Assembly (NCBI GenBank): GCA_944326515.1
Contig: CALVEI010000019.1
Location: 1 to 32,410 of the forward strand
DNA: 32,410 nucleotides
Direction: 5' to 3'
From: Candidatus Gastranaerophilales bacterium
GTDB taxonomy: Bacteria > Cyanobacteriota > Vampirovibrionia > Gastranaerophilales > Gastranaerophilaceae
Below the pieces are notes generated by a model that was given only the letters and a program-made list of their open reading frames with translations, was not told the DNA's origin and made no database searches. The position numbers and the translations under genes are program-made. The stretch's first letter is position 1. Each line of letters starts with the position of its first letter. This document shows positions 25,111-32,393 of the stretch, piece after piece.

Positions 25111-26049
25111 ATGTACAGATGTACGGATTGTTCTCAAGTGTATAAAGAAAAACCAGAGTATTGTGATTGCGGAAATAATGTTTTTGAAGAAATTCCAGAT
25201 ATTGAGGAGTTAAGCAATTTTCAGTTTGATTTTGAACAGAATTTAAACTATCAAGATGAAGATAAATTTGAACCTGATAGCGAAAAAGTAATTGCTAACA
25301 AAAACAATGATTTACCTTCTGTGCTTATATTTGTTTTCTGCATTATACTTTCAATATGCTTTTTTATTTTTATTGGAAAAGATGATAAACAGGATAATAA
25401 ATCTAACGTCGATAATAAAAATCAACAAGTATCAGTTAGTAAAAAAACTGTAGATATTCCGCAAATAGACGAAATATGGAAGGAAAATCCTAATAAAACG
25501 ACTTCTGAAAAAGAACTTTCACGTAATGATGTTAATGTTAGTGAAAATACTTCTGAAAAATCTCCTGTTACACAAAATGTGACAGGAGTACAAAAGCAAG
25601 ATAACAAACCTAAGACGGTAATAGCTAAAAATAATCCGTCTAATAATACAATCAATACAAATGTCTCAAATAAGCCTGTTGTAAAAAAACAAACTGTAAA
25701 TAAAATTGCCAGTACTGTAACAAAGCCAAAGACTATAGATTATGCAGCGGCAAAAAAAGAGCTTTTAAATTACAAAATTGCGTTAAGAAATAAAATGGCT
25801 GCTAATGTTAATTTTGCTTCAATTGTTGGAGATGGAAACTGTGTTGTTACATTCAAAATAGACAATAGCGGCAAACTGATTGATCGTAAATTTACCAAGT
25901 TATCTCAAAACGACAGTGTAAACGATGCTGTTTATGCTGCAGTAATGCAGACACCCGCATACAACCCTCCGCCTGTTGCTTATAAAGGTGAAACGTTGTC
26001 TTTTTCTTTTAAAATGTATGGCGGTAATTTTGAGATTGATTTACGTTAA
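25111..26049 (+). CDS. Zinc-ribbon, single-TM, TonB-like C-terminal protein
   Basis: The 312-residue protein opens with a zinc ribbon (C4, C7, C18, C20) on the cytoplasmic side, then an acidic stretch, one TM helix (69-88), a long Asn/Lys/Thr-rich linker (90-210) and a TonB-family-like domain (about 215-305: KIALRNKMAANVNF, CVVTFKIDNSGKLIDRKFTK, AVMQTPAYNPPP). A zinc ribbon on a TonB-like protein is unusual and could sense or recruit a cytoplasmic partner. It starts 2 nt after the other TonB-like gene. Its stop overlaps the stop of the convergent VWA gene by 4 nt. Confidence 0.75.
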   Translation: MYRCTDCSQVYKEKPEYCDCGNNVFEEIPDIEELSNFQFDFEQNLNYQDEDKFEPDSEKVIANKNNDLPSVLIFVFCIILSICFFIFIGKDDKQDNKSNVDNKNQQVSVSKKTVDIPQIDEIWKENPNKTTSEKELSRNDVNVSENTSEKSPVTQNVTGVQKQDNKPKTVIAKNNPSNNTINTNVSNKPVVKKQTVNKIASTVTKPKTIDYAAAKKELLNYKIALRNKMAANVNFASIVGDGNCVVTFKIDNSGKLIDRKFTKLSQNDSVNDAVYAAVMQTPAYNPPPVAYKGETLSFSFKMYGGNFEIDLR

Positions 26050-26957
26050 TCGTTTATGAACTCGTATTTTTGCGATTTATCATCTGTAGAACTTTGGGGC
26101 GCTGCTTGTTGGGTTACAGATTCAATTAGGTTTGAGCTAAAATCCATCGGTGTTTGAGGGGTGTAGAATTTTCCACCTGTAACGTTTGCAAGACACTTCA
26201 ATTCTGTAGAGTAAGAAGAGACAAGAACAACATCTACGATGATATCTTTTCTTTCAGAGGCTAGTTTTGCTACGTATGCACAAGGGTCGCCTCCACAATT
26301 TTCTCCACCGTCAGTTATTAAAATTATTTTTTTAGGATATGTTGTTGAAAGACCGGAAAAATCAAATTCAACAGCTTGTTTTAAAGCAAGTGTTAATGGG
26401 GTCGATCCTCCTATATTAACGGAGTTCATTCCGCTTAAAACTTTTAGTGCGTTATTTTGTTTAACAGGAATTATTTGTGATGTCGCTGAACATCCTCCTG
26501 AAACATTTCCAAGATAAGAGTCTTGAGATGCTGTTACTTTATATTTTCCGCTTTTTGTTTGTGCTATTTCTTTTACTTTTGCAAGGACTGGGGTGTATGG
26601 GTTGTTTCCTGAATTATGACCAAAAACCCTAAACCCTATAGCTGTAGTTGTAGGAAGTTGAGAAACAATCATAGACATTGTTTTTTTAGCTTCGTTTATC
26701 CAGTAGTACATACTCCCCGAATAATCCATTACTATGTCGATTGTTCCAATAGGTGTTTTGGTTACTTGTTGTGAATTAACATAATTTTTTGCACTATAGT
26801 TATTATAAAAATTTGTTGGGTTATTTAACACACTGCTGTTTTGGCTTTTTCCGTTAGGGGCTGTGACTTTTCCACTTGTGTTTATTTTGTATTTTGCAGC
26901 AAAAGCTGATAGAGAAAAACAACTTGTTAAAAGCAGTATGATTAAAAGTTTTTTCAT
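26046..26957 (-). CDS. Secreted VWA-domain protein
   Basis: The 303-residue protein has a signal peptide (1-20, ending AFA in MKKLLIILLLTSCFSLSAFA). The VWA domain runs from about residue 70, with IDIVMDYSGSM carrying the MIDAS DYSGS (78-82), GGSTPLTLAL with the MIDAS Thr, and ILITDGGENCGGDPC with the later Asp. Several cysteines may form disulfides. It should bind Mg/Ca and a ligand outside the cytoplasm. I use the ATG at 26957, with GGGTGA overlapping the end of the yjbQ-like gene. A GTG three codons earlier is possible. It converges on the TonB-like operon, so the two VWA proteins may belong to one system. Confidence 0.85.
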   Translation of the reverse strand: MKKLLIILLLTSCFSLSAFAAKYKINTSGKVTAPNGKSQNSSVLNNPTNFYNNYSAKNYVNSQQVTKTPIGTIDIVMDYSGSMYYWINEAKKTMSMIVSQLPTTTAIGFRVFGHNSGNNPYTPVLAKVKEIAQTKSGKYKVTASQDSYLGNVSGGCSATSQIIPVKQNNALKVLSGMNSVNIGGSTPLTLALKQAVEFDFSGLSTTYPKKIILITDGGENCGGDPCAYVAKLASERKDIIVDVVLVSSYSTELKCLANVTGGKFYTPQTPMDFSSNLIESVTQQAAPQSSTDDKSQKYEFIND

Positions 26958-26958
26958 T

Positions 26959-27372
26959 CTATTCACCCATTACTTTAACTATAACACGTTTTCTTCTTTG
27001 TCCGTCAAATTCTGCATAGTATATCTGTTGCCAAGGGCCAAAATCAAGACGACCGTTTGTTATAGGTACTATAACTTCGTGTCCGATAACAAGACTTTTT
27101 AAGTGGCTGTCACCGTTTGTTTCACCTGTTCTATGGTGGTTGTAGTTTATATCAAAAGGCGCAATTTCTTCTAGCCATTTGTCTATATCTGCAATAAGCC
27201 CGTTTTCTGCATCATTGACATAGATACCTGCTGTAATATGCATTGCAGATACAAGAACCATACCTTCTTTAATACCACTTTTTTGAACAATTTCTTCTAC
27301 TTCATCGGTTATGTTTATGTATTCTCTGTGGTTTTGTGTGTTGAACCATAAGTATTCAGTTGCAAATTTCAT
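26959..27372 (-). CDS. yjbQ: YjbQ/UPF0047 family protein
   Basis: The 137-residue protein matches the YjbQ family in full length. It has the conserved [18 protein letters not shown], a [18 protein letters not shown] block and the C-terminal [24 protein letters not shown]. The E. coli member has reported weak thiamine phosphate synthase activity; the real substrate is not settled. AAGGAG lies 8 nt before the ATG. It is between lysR (12 nt upstream) and the VWA gene (1 nt downstream), probably one transcript. Confidence 0.93.
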   Translation of the reverse strand: MKFATEYLWFNTQNHREYINITDEVEEIVQKSGIKEGMVLVSAMHITAGIYVNDAENGLIADIDKWLEEIAPFDINYNHHRTGETNGDSHLKSLVIGHEVIVPITNGRLDFGPWQQIYYAEFDGQRRKRVIVKVMGE

Positions 27373-27384
27373 AAATAAACTCCT

Positions 27385-28293
27385 TTAATTTTGCTTAAAT
27401 TTTTTATGTAGTTCGTCTAAAAAAAGTTTTGATGGCTTTGAAAATACCTGATCTTTTTTCCAAGCAATATTAATTTCTACTTCCAGTTTAGGACATAATG
27501 GCCTAAAACAAAGAGGGCTGTCAACTGTATCTTTTATTAGTCTGTCTAATCCCAGTGTGTAGCCTATTTTGCTTTCTGTCATAATTGCTGCATTATAGAT
27601 AAGGTTGTAGGTGCCTGCTATATTTAGTTTTTCAAAATCTTCGCCAAACCAATTTAAAATTGGGTTGTTAGTGAAAGATTTTTTTATAGCTTGTCTTGAT
27701 ATTAATAACGGCAAATTTATTAAATCGTTCACTTTTATGCTTTTCTTTTTGGCAAGAGGATCATCTTCTCTCAGTAAAATTCCCCAAACGTCTTTTTCAC
27801 CAAGGTTTACATAGCCGTATTTTTGAGACTGTTGTTCTACATCAAAAGGTTGTATGAATATGCAGAAGTCTAGCAAACCTTTATCAAGCTTTTCGGATAA
27901 ATCTTCGCTATCGCCTGAAACTATGTGGAACTTGATTTGAGGGTATTCTTTGTTAAGGTTGCTCATAATATCTGCAATTAGTTTTATGGATTTTGTTTCT
28001 CCAGCACCGATAAAGATATCTCCTGATACGGTATCTTTTATTGATGAAAATTCATTCTCTGTTTTTTCAACTAGTTCTATTATTTCTTCGGCTCGTTTTC
28101 TTAAAATCATTCCCTCAGGGGTTAAAGAAACACTGTGATTCCCTCTAATAAAAAGCTTTTGACCTAATTCTTTTTCTAAATCTTGCAGTTGTCTGGAAAG
28201 AGTTGGTTGTGTAAGGTGCATAGAGTTTGCAGCTTTAGTTATATTACCGATTTGTGCAACTGTTAAAAAGTATTTTAAAACCCTGATTTCCAT
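27385..28293 (-). CDS. LysR-family transcriptional regulator
   Basis: The 302-residue protein has the N-terminal LysR helix-turn-helix (MEIRVLKYFLTVAQIGNIT then AANSMHLTQPTLSRQLQDLE) and a periplasmic-binding-like effector domain (DIFIGAGETKSIKLIADI onward). The ATG at 28293 is the true start. An in-frame TTG 12 codons upstream is the -35 TTGACA of this gene's own promoter, so the longer reading is an artefact. The transcript appears leaderless. It is divergent from the acetyltransferase/hydrolase operon and probably controls it and itself through the palindrome at 28312-28340. The effector is unknown. Confidence 0.93.
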   Translation of the reverse strand: MEIRVLKYFLTVAQIGNITKAANSMHLTQPTLSRQLQDLEKELGQKLFIRGNHSVSLTPEGMILRKRAEEIIELVEKTENEFSSIKDTVSGDIFIGAGETKSIKLIADIMSNLNKEYPQIKFHIVSGDSEDLSEKLDKGLLDFCIFIQPFDVEQQSQKYGYVNLGEKDVWGILLREDDPLAKKKSIKVNDLINLPLLISRQAIKKSFTNNPILNWFGEDFEKLNIAGTYNLIYNAAIMTESKIGYTLGLDRLIKDTVDSPLCFRPLCPKLEVEINIAWKKDQVFSKPSKLFLDELHKKFKQN

Positions 28294-28299
28294 AGTTTT

Positions 28300-28329
28300 A
28301 TTATATTTTGTGTCTGCAATGCTTGTCAA
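28300..28329 (-). promoter_or_regulatory. Consensus promoter of lysR-family gene, leaderless
   Basis: On the minus strand TTGACA (28329-28324), 18 nt, TATAAT (28305-28300), then six bases (AAAACT) and the ATG at 28293. Transcription should start at the start codon. The -35 box lies in the centre of the palindromic operator. Confidence 0.85.
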
Positions 28330-28340
28330 GCATTGCAGAC
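28312..28340. promoter_or_regulatory. 29-bp perfect palindrome, likely LysR operator (contains T-N11-A)
   Basis: GTCTGCAATGCTT (28312-28324) and AAGCATTGCAGAC (28328-28340) are exact inverted repeats around GTC. The centre holds the LysR-type T-N11-A box (T28320 to A28332). It covers the -35 of lysR and of the divergent operon. This fits negative autoregulation and control of the operon. Confidence 0.8.
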
Positions 28341-28350
28341 GATGTAATAT
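28323..28350 (+). promoter_or_regulatory. Candidate promoter of the acetyltransferase-hydrolase operon
   Basis: TTGTCA (28323-28328), 16 nt, TAATAT (28345-28350), giving a start near 28357 and a leader of about 55 nt. The -35 overlaps the lysR -35 on the other strand within the palindrome. An alternative is TTGCTA (28357-28362), 17 nt, AATAAT (28380-28385). Confidence 0.5.
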
Positions 28351-28412
28351 AAGTATTTGCTATTTTGAAAAACGGGGTAAATAATAAATTTATACATAAG
28401 GAGATAATGCTT

Positions 28413-28985
28413 ATGAATAACAAAGAATTTCTCGAGTATATGTCTAAAGAGTCTTATATTGCAGAAGGTTCTGACGTGTTAAATAAATTTTTTGAGCTGA
28501 GTGAATCAGCAAGAAAAATCACAATGGAACTAAATACCAAATACCATACGCAAGAAGAAATAAGAGATTTGTTTTCTCAACTAACCGATAAAAAAGTTGA
28601 TGAAACATTCAGGATGTTCCCACCTTTTTATACAGAGTGCGGAATCAATATAAGTGTCGGTAAAAATGTTTTTATAAATGCTTGTTGTAAATTTCAAGAT
28701 CAGGCAGGAATTGAAATTGGTGATAATGTTTTAATTGGACACGGCGTAATTATTGCAACATTAAACCACGATGTAGCCCCAAAAAAACGCGTATCAATGA
28801 TTGCTCAAAAGGTAAAAATCGGTTCTGATGTATGGATAGGCTCAGGTTCGATAATTCTTCCCGGTGTTACTATTGGTAGAGGGTCAATTATTGGTGCAGG
28901 CTCTGTTGTGACAAAAGATGTTCCCGATAACGTCATTGTGGCAGGGAATCCTGCCAAGGTTATAAAAGCTGTTGAAGTAAAATAA
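28413..28985 (+). CDS. LacA/Maa-like hexapeptide O-acetyltransferase
   Basis: The 190-residue protein begins with a Mac-type helical cap ([20 protein letters not shown]) and continues with regular hexapeptide repeats of a left-handed beta-helix ([60 protein letters not shown]). It ends in [13 protein letters not shown]. The His in NHD is the expected catalytic residue of galactoside/maltose acetyltransferases. I choose the ATG at 28413, 9 nt after AAGGAG; an ATG at 28407 is too close, and a TTG at 28365 lies in the leader. It is the first gene of the LysR-linked operon. The acceptor is unknown and may not be a plain sugar in this context. Confidence 0.88.
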   Translation: MNNKEFLEYMSKESYIAEGSDVLNKFFELSESARKITMELNTKYHTQEEIRDLFSQLTDKKVDETFRMFPPFYTECGINISVGKNVFINACCKFQDQAGIEIGDNVLIGHGVIIATLNHDVAPKKRVSMIAQKVKIGSDVWIGSGSIILPGVTIGRGSIIGAGSVVTKDVPDNVIVAGNPAKVIKAVEVK

Positions 28986-28996
28986 GGAGATTTTAT

Positions 28997-29956
28997 ATGT
29001 TGTATGATACTCACTATCAAGAAGGTAAAAAAGTTACATTTAAAAAATTCAATTTAAATATTGCTGGACTTTTATTTTTGCCAAAAGATTTTGACGAAAG
29101 CAAAAAGTATTCGGCTGTGGTTGTTACGCATCCAGGGGGCGGCGTTAAAGAACAATGTTCTTCCTTATATGCGTGGAATCTGTCACAAAATGGTTTTGTT
29201 GCTTTAGCTTTTGATGCCAGCCATCAAGGTGAAAGTGAAGGTTTGCCAAGATACTTGGAAGACCCGACATCACGTGTTGAAGATATTCGTTCGGCTGTTG
29301 ATTTTCTTACAACTTTATCTTATGTAGATGAAGAAAAAATAGGCGCTATGGGTGTTTGTGCCGGTGGTGGTTATACTATGAACGCTATTCAAACAGATGC
29401 TCGTATAAAAGCTGCAGCAGGCATAAGTACTTGGGATGTTGGTGATAGTGCAAAAAACGGATTCCCTGGTGTTAATGAAGAAAATTTTTTGCAAAAACTT
29501 TTAAAAGAAGTTGCTGATGCAAGAACACAAGAAGCTAGAGGGGGAGAACCTAAATATTGGAAATACGTTCCTGAAACGGAAGAAGAAATTAAAAATGCTC
29601 CGTCAGTGATTTCAAAAGAAGCTAGTGAGTACTATCGCACAGAAAGATGTTTTTATCCTACATCAGTAAACAGGTACCTTGTTTCAAGCAACGATAAATT
29701 AGCTGCTTGGGATGCTTTTGCTCATATTGAAACAGTTTCTCCACGACCTATATTGCTAATTGTTGGGTCAAAGGCCGATACTTTATTTTATACACAAGAT
29801 TGTTATGACAAAGCTCTTGAGCCTAAAGAAATTTTTGTTATACAAGATGCTACCCACGTTGATTTGTATGACAAACCTCAATTTGTTAATCAGGTTGTAC
29901 AAAAACTTGTACAGTTTTTTACTCAATATATTAAGGAGAATAACGATGTTAAATAA
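28997..29956 (+). CDS. Alpha/beta hydrolase with Cys nucleophile, cytoplasmic
   Basis: The 319-residue protein has the alpha/beta hydrolase fold of the YcjY/dienelactone-hydrolase-like group: VVVTHPGGGVKEQ (oxyanion-hole region), ALAFDASHQGESEG, the nucleophile elbow GVCAGGGY with C121 where most hydrolases have Ser, D261 in VGSKADTLF and H287 in DATHVDLYD. There is no signal peptide. AAGGAG precedes the ATG. It is paralogous to the next gene (shared GESxGLPR, VDFLTT/STQ, THVDLYD) but is cytoplasmic. The stop overlaps the next start by 11 nt. Substrates may be esters, lactones or thioesters. Confidence 0.9.
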   Translation: MLYDTHYQEGKKVTFKKFNLNIAGLLFLPKDFDESKKYSAVVVTHPGGGVKEQCSSLYAWNLSQNGFVALAFDASHQGESEGLPRYLEDPTSRVEDIRSAVDFLTTLSYVDEEKIGAMGVCAGGGYTMNAIQTDARIKAAAGISTWDVGDSAKNGFPGVNEENFLQKLLKEVADARTQEARGGEPKYWKYVPETEEEIKNAPSVISKEASEYYRTERCFYPTSVNRYLVSSNDKLAAWDAFAHIETVSPRPILLIVGSKADTLFYTQDCYDKALEPKEIFVIQDATHVDLYDKPQFVNQVVQKLVQFFTQYIKENNDVK

Positions 29957-30980
29957 AATTTTTCTTGTACTTTTATCTGCTGTTATTTTTATGGGGGCTA
30001 ATAATATGGCACAAGCAAAAAATATAAATTCTTGGGACAAAGTTTTTCCTAAATCAGATAAGGTCGATATCCAGAAAGTAAGTTTTAAAAACAGATTTGG
30101 CATAACTATTGTTGGTGACTTGTATATTCCTAAAAATATCCAAAAATCTATTAAGTATCCTGCTATAGCTATTTCCGGTCCGTTCGGTGCAGTGAAAGAA
30201 CAAGCATCAGGGTTATACGCACAAACCCTTGCTGAACGTGGGTTTATAACTTTGGCTTTTGACCCAAGTTACACAGGTGAAAGCTCCGGATTGCCGAGAA
30301 ATATTGCTTCACCTGATATAAATACCGAGGATTTTTCTGCCGCAGTTGATTTTTTAAGTACTCAAAATAATGTAGATGAATCACAAATAGGTGTATTGGG
30401 TATTTGCGGATTTGGCGGCTTTGCATTAAACGCTGCAGCAATTGATACAAGAATAAAAGCTACTGTAACATCTACAATGTACGATATGACCCGTGTTTCT
30501 GCTTACGGGTACAATGATTCAATTGATGAGTCTGCTCGTTATCAAATGAAAGAGAAACTCAATCAAGTAAGAACGGTTGATTTTAAGAATAATACTTACA
30601 CAAAGGCTGATGGTTTACCTGAGACTTTGAAGGGAGACGAGCCTCAATTTGTTAAAGATTATTGGTCATATTATAAAACCAAAAGAGGTTTTCATTCTCG
30701 TTCTATTAACTCAAATGGCAATTGGAACTACACATCCAGCTTATCATTGATAAATTCTCCAATATTGGCTTATGCACATGAGATAAAAACACCTGTTTTA
30801 ATTGTGCATGGCGAAAATGCTCATAGCAGATATTTTTCAGAAACTGCTTATAACAAATTAAAAGGAGATAATAAAGAACTTTTTATAGTAAAAGACGCAA
30901 ATCACGTGGATCTATACGATAATTTGGGAAAAATTCCTTTTGACAAGATTGAAATATTCTATAAGGAAAATTTGAAATAG
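29946..30980 (+). CDS. YcjY-like alpha/beta hydrolase with Cys nucleophile, exported
   Basis: The 344-residue protein starts at 29946 (TAAGGAG upstream) and has a signal peptide (1-24, ending AQA). It resembles YcjY-type hydrolases: GDLYIPKN, ISGPFGAVKEQASGLYAQ, FDPSYTGESSGLPRN, SPDINTEDFSAAVDFL, an elbow LGICGFGGFALNAA with C154, acid candidate E290 in VHGENAHS and H320 in DANHVDLYD. The elbow GxCxF differs from GxSxG. A longer reading from 29760 is only the extension of this frame into the previous gene. It should work in the periplasm, unlike its paralog. Confidence 0.92.
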   Translation: MLNKIFLVLLSAVIFMGANNMAQAKNINSWDKVFPKSDKVDIQKVSFKNRFGITIVGDLYIPKNIQKSIKYPAIAISGPFGAVKEQASGLYAQTLAERGFITLAFDPSYTGESSGLPRNIASPDINTEDFSAAVDFLSTQNNVDESQIGVLGICGFGGFALNAAAIDTRIKATVTSTMYDMTRVSAYGYNDSIDESARYQMKEKLNQVRTVDFKNNTYTKADGLPETLKGDEPQFVKDYWSYYKTKRGFHSRSINSNGNWNYTSSLSLINSPILAYAHEIKTPVLIVHGENAHSRYFSETAYNKLKGDNKELFIVKDANHVDLYDNLGKIPFDKIEIFYKENLK

Positions 30981-31394
30981 ATGAAGATTTATAAAATATT
31001 AGTATTTTTGTCACTTTTAATTTTTTTCAATTCAACGACAATGGCAAATGATTTTTCGAACAACAATAATGATATGATTGTAAGAATTTCGGAAGTTGAA
31101 ATTTATCCGCAGTATCTTAATGATTATATTACTTTTGCTAAAGAAGTTGCAGAATCTTCTGTCGCTAAGGAAAAAGGTGTTATTGCTATTTATCCAATGA
31201 TTCAGATTAAAGATAATAACCAAATTAGGATTTTAGAGATATATAAGAATCAAGAAGCATACAATTTACATATTCAATCTGAGCATTTTGAAAAGTATAA
31301 AAAAGGTACTTTTCATATGATAAAGTCACTAGAGTTGATTGATAATTATCAACTAAGCCAAAAGAATTTTAACAAGATTTTTAAAAGGAGATAG
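30981..31394 (+). CDS. Exported ABM-domain protein (putative quinol monooxygenase-like)
   Basis: The 137-residue protein has a signal peptide (1-22, ending MA of TTMA) and one ferredoxin-like antibiotic-biosynthesis-monooxygenase (ABM) domain: MIVRISEVEIYPQYLNDYITFAKE, VIAIYPMIQIKDNNQIRILEIYKNQEAYNLHIQSEHFEKYKKG. This is the YgiN/quinol monooxygenase pattern, including the conserved H of the HxxxxHF region. It starts directly after the stop of the exported hydrolase gene (0 nt gap) and ends 5 nt before the CMD-cupin gene. Members act on quinones or other small aromatics without a cofactor; the substrate here is unknown. Confidence 0.85.
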   Translation: MKIYKILVFLSLLIFFNSTTMANDFSNNNNDMIVRISEVEIYPQYLNDYITFAKEVAESSVAKEKGVIAIYPMIQIKDNNQIRILEIYKNQEAYNLHIQSEHFEKYKKGTFHMIKSLELIDNYQLSQKNFNKIFKRR

Positions 31395-31399
31395 CTAAA

Positions 31400-32269
31400 A
31401 TGAGATTTTTGACGGTACAAAAAATTTTTATAAGTTCAATAACTATTGTTGCATTTTTCATGTTGGCTTTTAATCCTTGTTTTGCAAAATCTGATAGTAC
31501 GAAAGGAACAAGTATGAAAAAAATTACACAAACAGCAGGCAGAGCTCAGTTAGGCTCTTTTTCTCCTGAATTTGCTCATTTTAATGATGATGTATTGTTT
31601 GGTGAAAATTGGAATAATCAGGATATTGATTTGAAAACAAGAAGTATTATAACTGTTGTTTCTCTTATATCTATGGGGATAACAGATAATTCTCTTGTGT
31701 ATCATTTGCAAAATGCAAAAAATAATGGTGTAACAAAGTCAGAAATTGCTGCGATAATAACACATAACGCTTTTTATGCGGGATGGCCGAAAGCTTGGGC
31801 TGCATTCAATTTAGCTAAAACTGTTTGGGCTGATGATTCTGTATCAGCTTCTCCAAAAGATCAATATGCCAAAACTATAATGTTCCCTATTGGTGAGCCA
31901 AATAATGCGTATGCAAAATATTTTATAGGGCAAAGTTATTTAGCACCTGTTTCTACTGAACAAGTGAAAATATATAACGTAACTTTTGAGCCAAAATGCA
32001 GAAACAACTGGCATGTTCACAAAGCAAAATCAGGCGGTGGACAAATGCTCATTGGTGTAGGCGGTAGAGGATATTATCAGGAATGGGGTAAAGAACCTGT
32101 TGAAATTAAAGAGGGTACAGTGATTAATATACCTGCTAATGTAAAACACTGGCATGGTGCTGCTCCTGACTCTTGGTTTTCGCATTTGGCGATTGAAATC
32201 GATGGAGAAGAAACTTCCAATGAATGGCTTGAGCCTGTTAATGATAAACAGTATAACACCTTAAAATAA
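31400..32269 (+). CDS. Exported carboxymuconolactone decarboxylase (CMD)-cupin fusion
   Basis: The 289-residue protein has a signal peptide (1-29, ending CFA). Residues 50-145 form a CMD domain (LFGENWNNQDIDLKTRSIITVVSLI, EIAAIITHNAFYAGWPKAWAAF). It lacks the CxxC of AhpD peroxidase relatives. Residues 185-270 form a cupin with metal ligands H205 and H207 (NWHVHK), probably Q215 and H252 (KHWHGAAPDSW). CMD-cupin fusions occur in other bacteria, but the reaction is not established. AAAAGGAG lies before the ATG. It is the last gene of the operon and is followed by a terminator. Confidence 0.9.
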   Translation: MRFLTVQKIFISSITIVAFFMLAFNPCFAKSDSTKGTSMKKITQTAGRAQLGSFSPEFAHFNDDVLFGENWNNQDIDLKTRSIITVVSLISMGITDNSLVYHLQNAKNNGVTKSEIAAIITHNAFYAGWPKAWAAFNLAKTVWADDSVSASPKDQYAKTIMFPIGEPNNAYAKYFIGQSYLAPVSTEQVKIYNVTFEPKCRNNWHVHKAKSGGGQMLIGVGGRGYYQEWGKEPVEIKEGTVINIPANVKHWHGAAPDSWFSHLAIEIDGEETSNEWLEPVNDKQYNTLK

Positions 32270-32290
32270 AAAGCTGAGAGAAGACAGAAA

Positions 32291-32314
32291 AAAAGACTCC
32301 GCCTGGAGTCTTTT
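32291..32314. terminator. Bidirectional terminator between the CMD-cupin gene and tRNA-Val
   Basis: AAAAGACTCC (32291-32300) and GGAGTCTTTT (32305-32314) form a 10-bp stem with a GCCT loop. On the minus strand the stem is followed by seven T's (32294-32288 region), so it ends the tRNA transcript. On the plus strand four T's end the operon. Confidence 0.85.
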
Positions 32315-32317
32315 AAA

Positions 32318-32393
32318 TGGTGGGCGATACTGGACTCGAAGCAGCGACCCCCACAATGTCAATGAGATGCGCTACCAACTGCGCCAACCGCCC
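32318..32393 (-). tRNA. tRNA-Val(GAC), with two stem mismatches
   Basis: The reverse strand folds as a 76-nt tRNA with encoded CCA (32320-32318). The acceptor is GGGCGGT/ATCGCCC, the D-arm GCGC/GCGC, the anticodon loop TTGACAT (anticodon GAC), and the T-loop TTCGAGT. Two positions do not pair: T29-T41 in the anticodon stem and C53-C61 in the T-stem, where G53-C61 is normally fixed. It may be a functional but weak tRNA or a decaying copy. Confidence 0.85.

Noticed and set aside
25562-25588. Hairpin CTCCTGTTACA / TGTGACAGGAG inside the zinc-ribbon TonB-like gene
   Set aside because: No T-tract follows and it lies within the coding linker region (SPVTQNVTGV). It may be a chance or codon-level effect.
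28365-28412. TTG start adding 16 residues to the LacA-like acetyltransferase
   Set aside because: It lies in the leader, has no ribosome binding site, and AAGGAG at 28398-28403 points to the ATG at 28413.
29760-29945. Long N-terminal extension of the exported hydrolase frame
   Set aside because: It overlaps the preceding hydrolase gene in another frame. The ATG at 29946 has TAAGGAG and begins a clear signal peptide.
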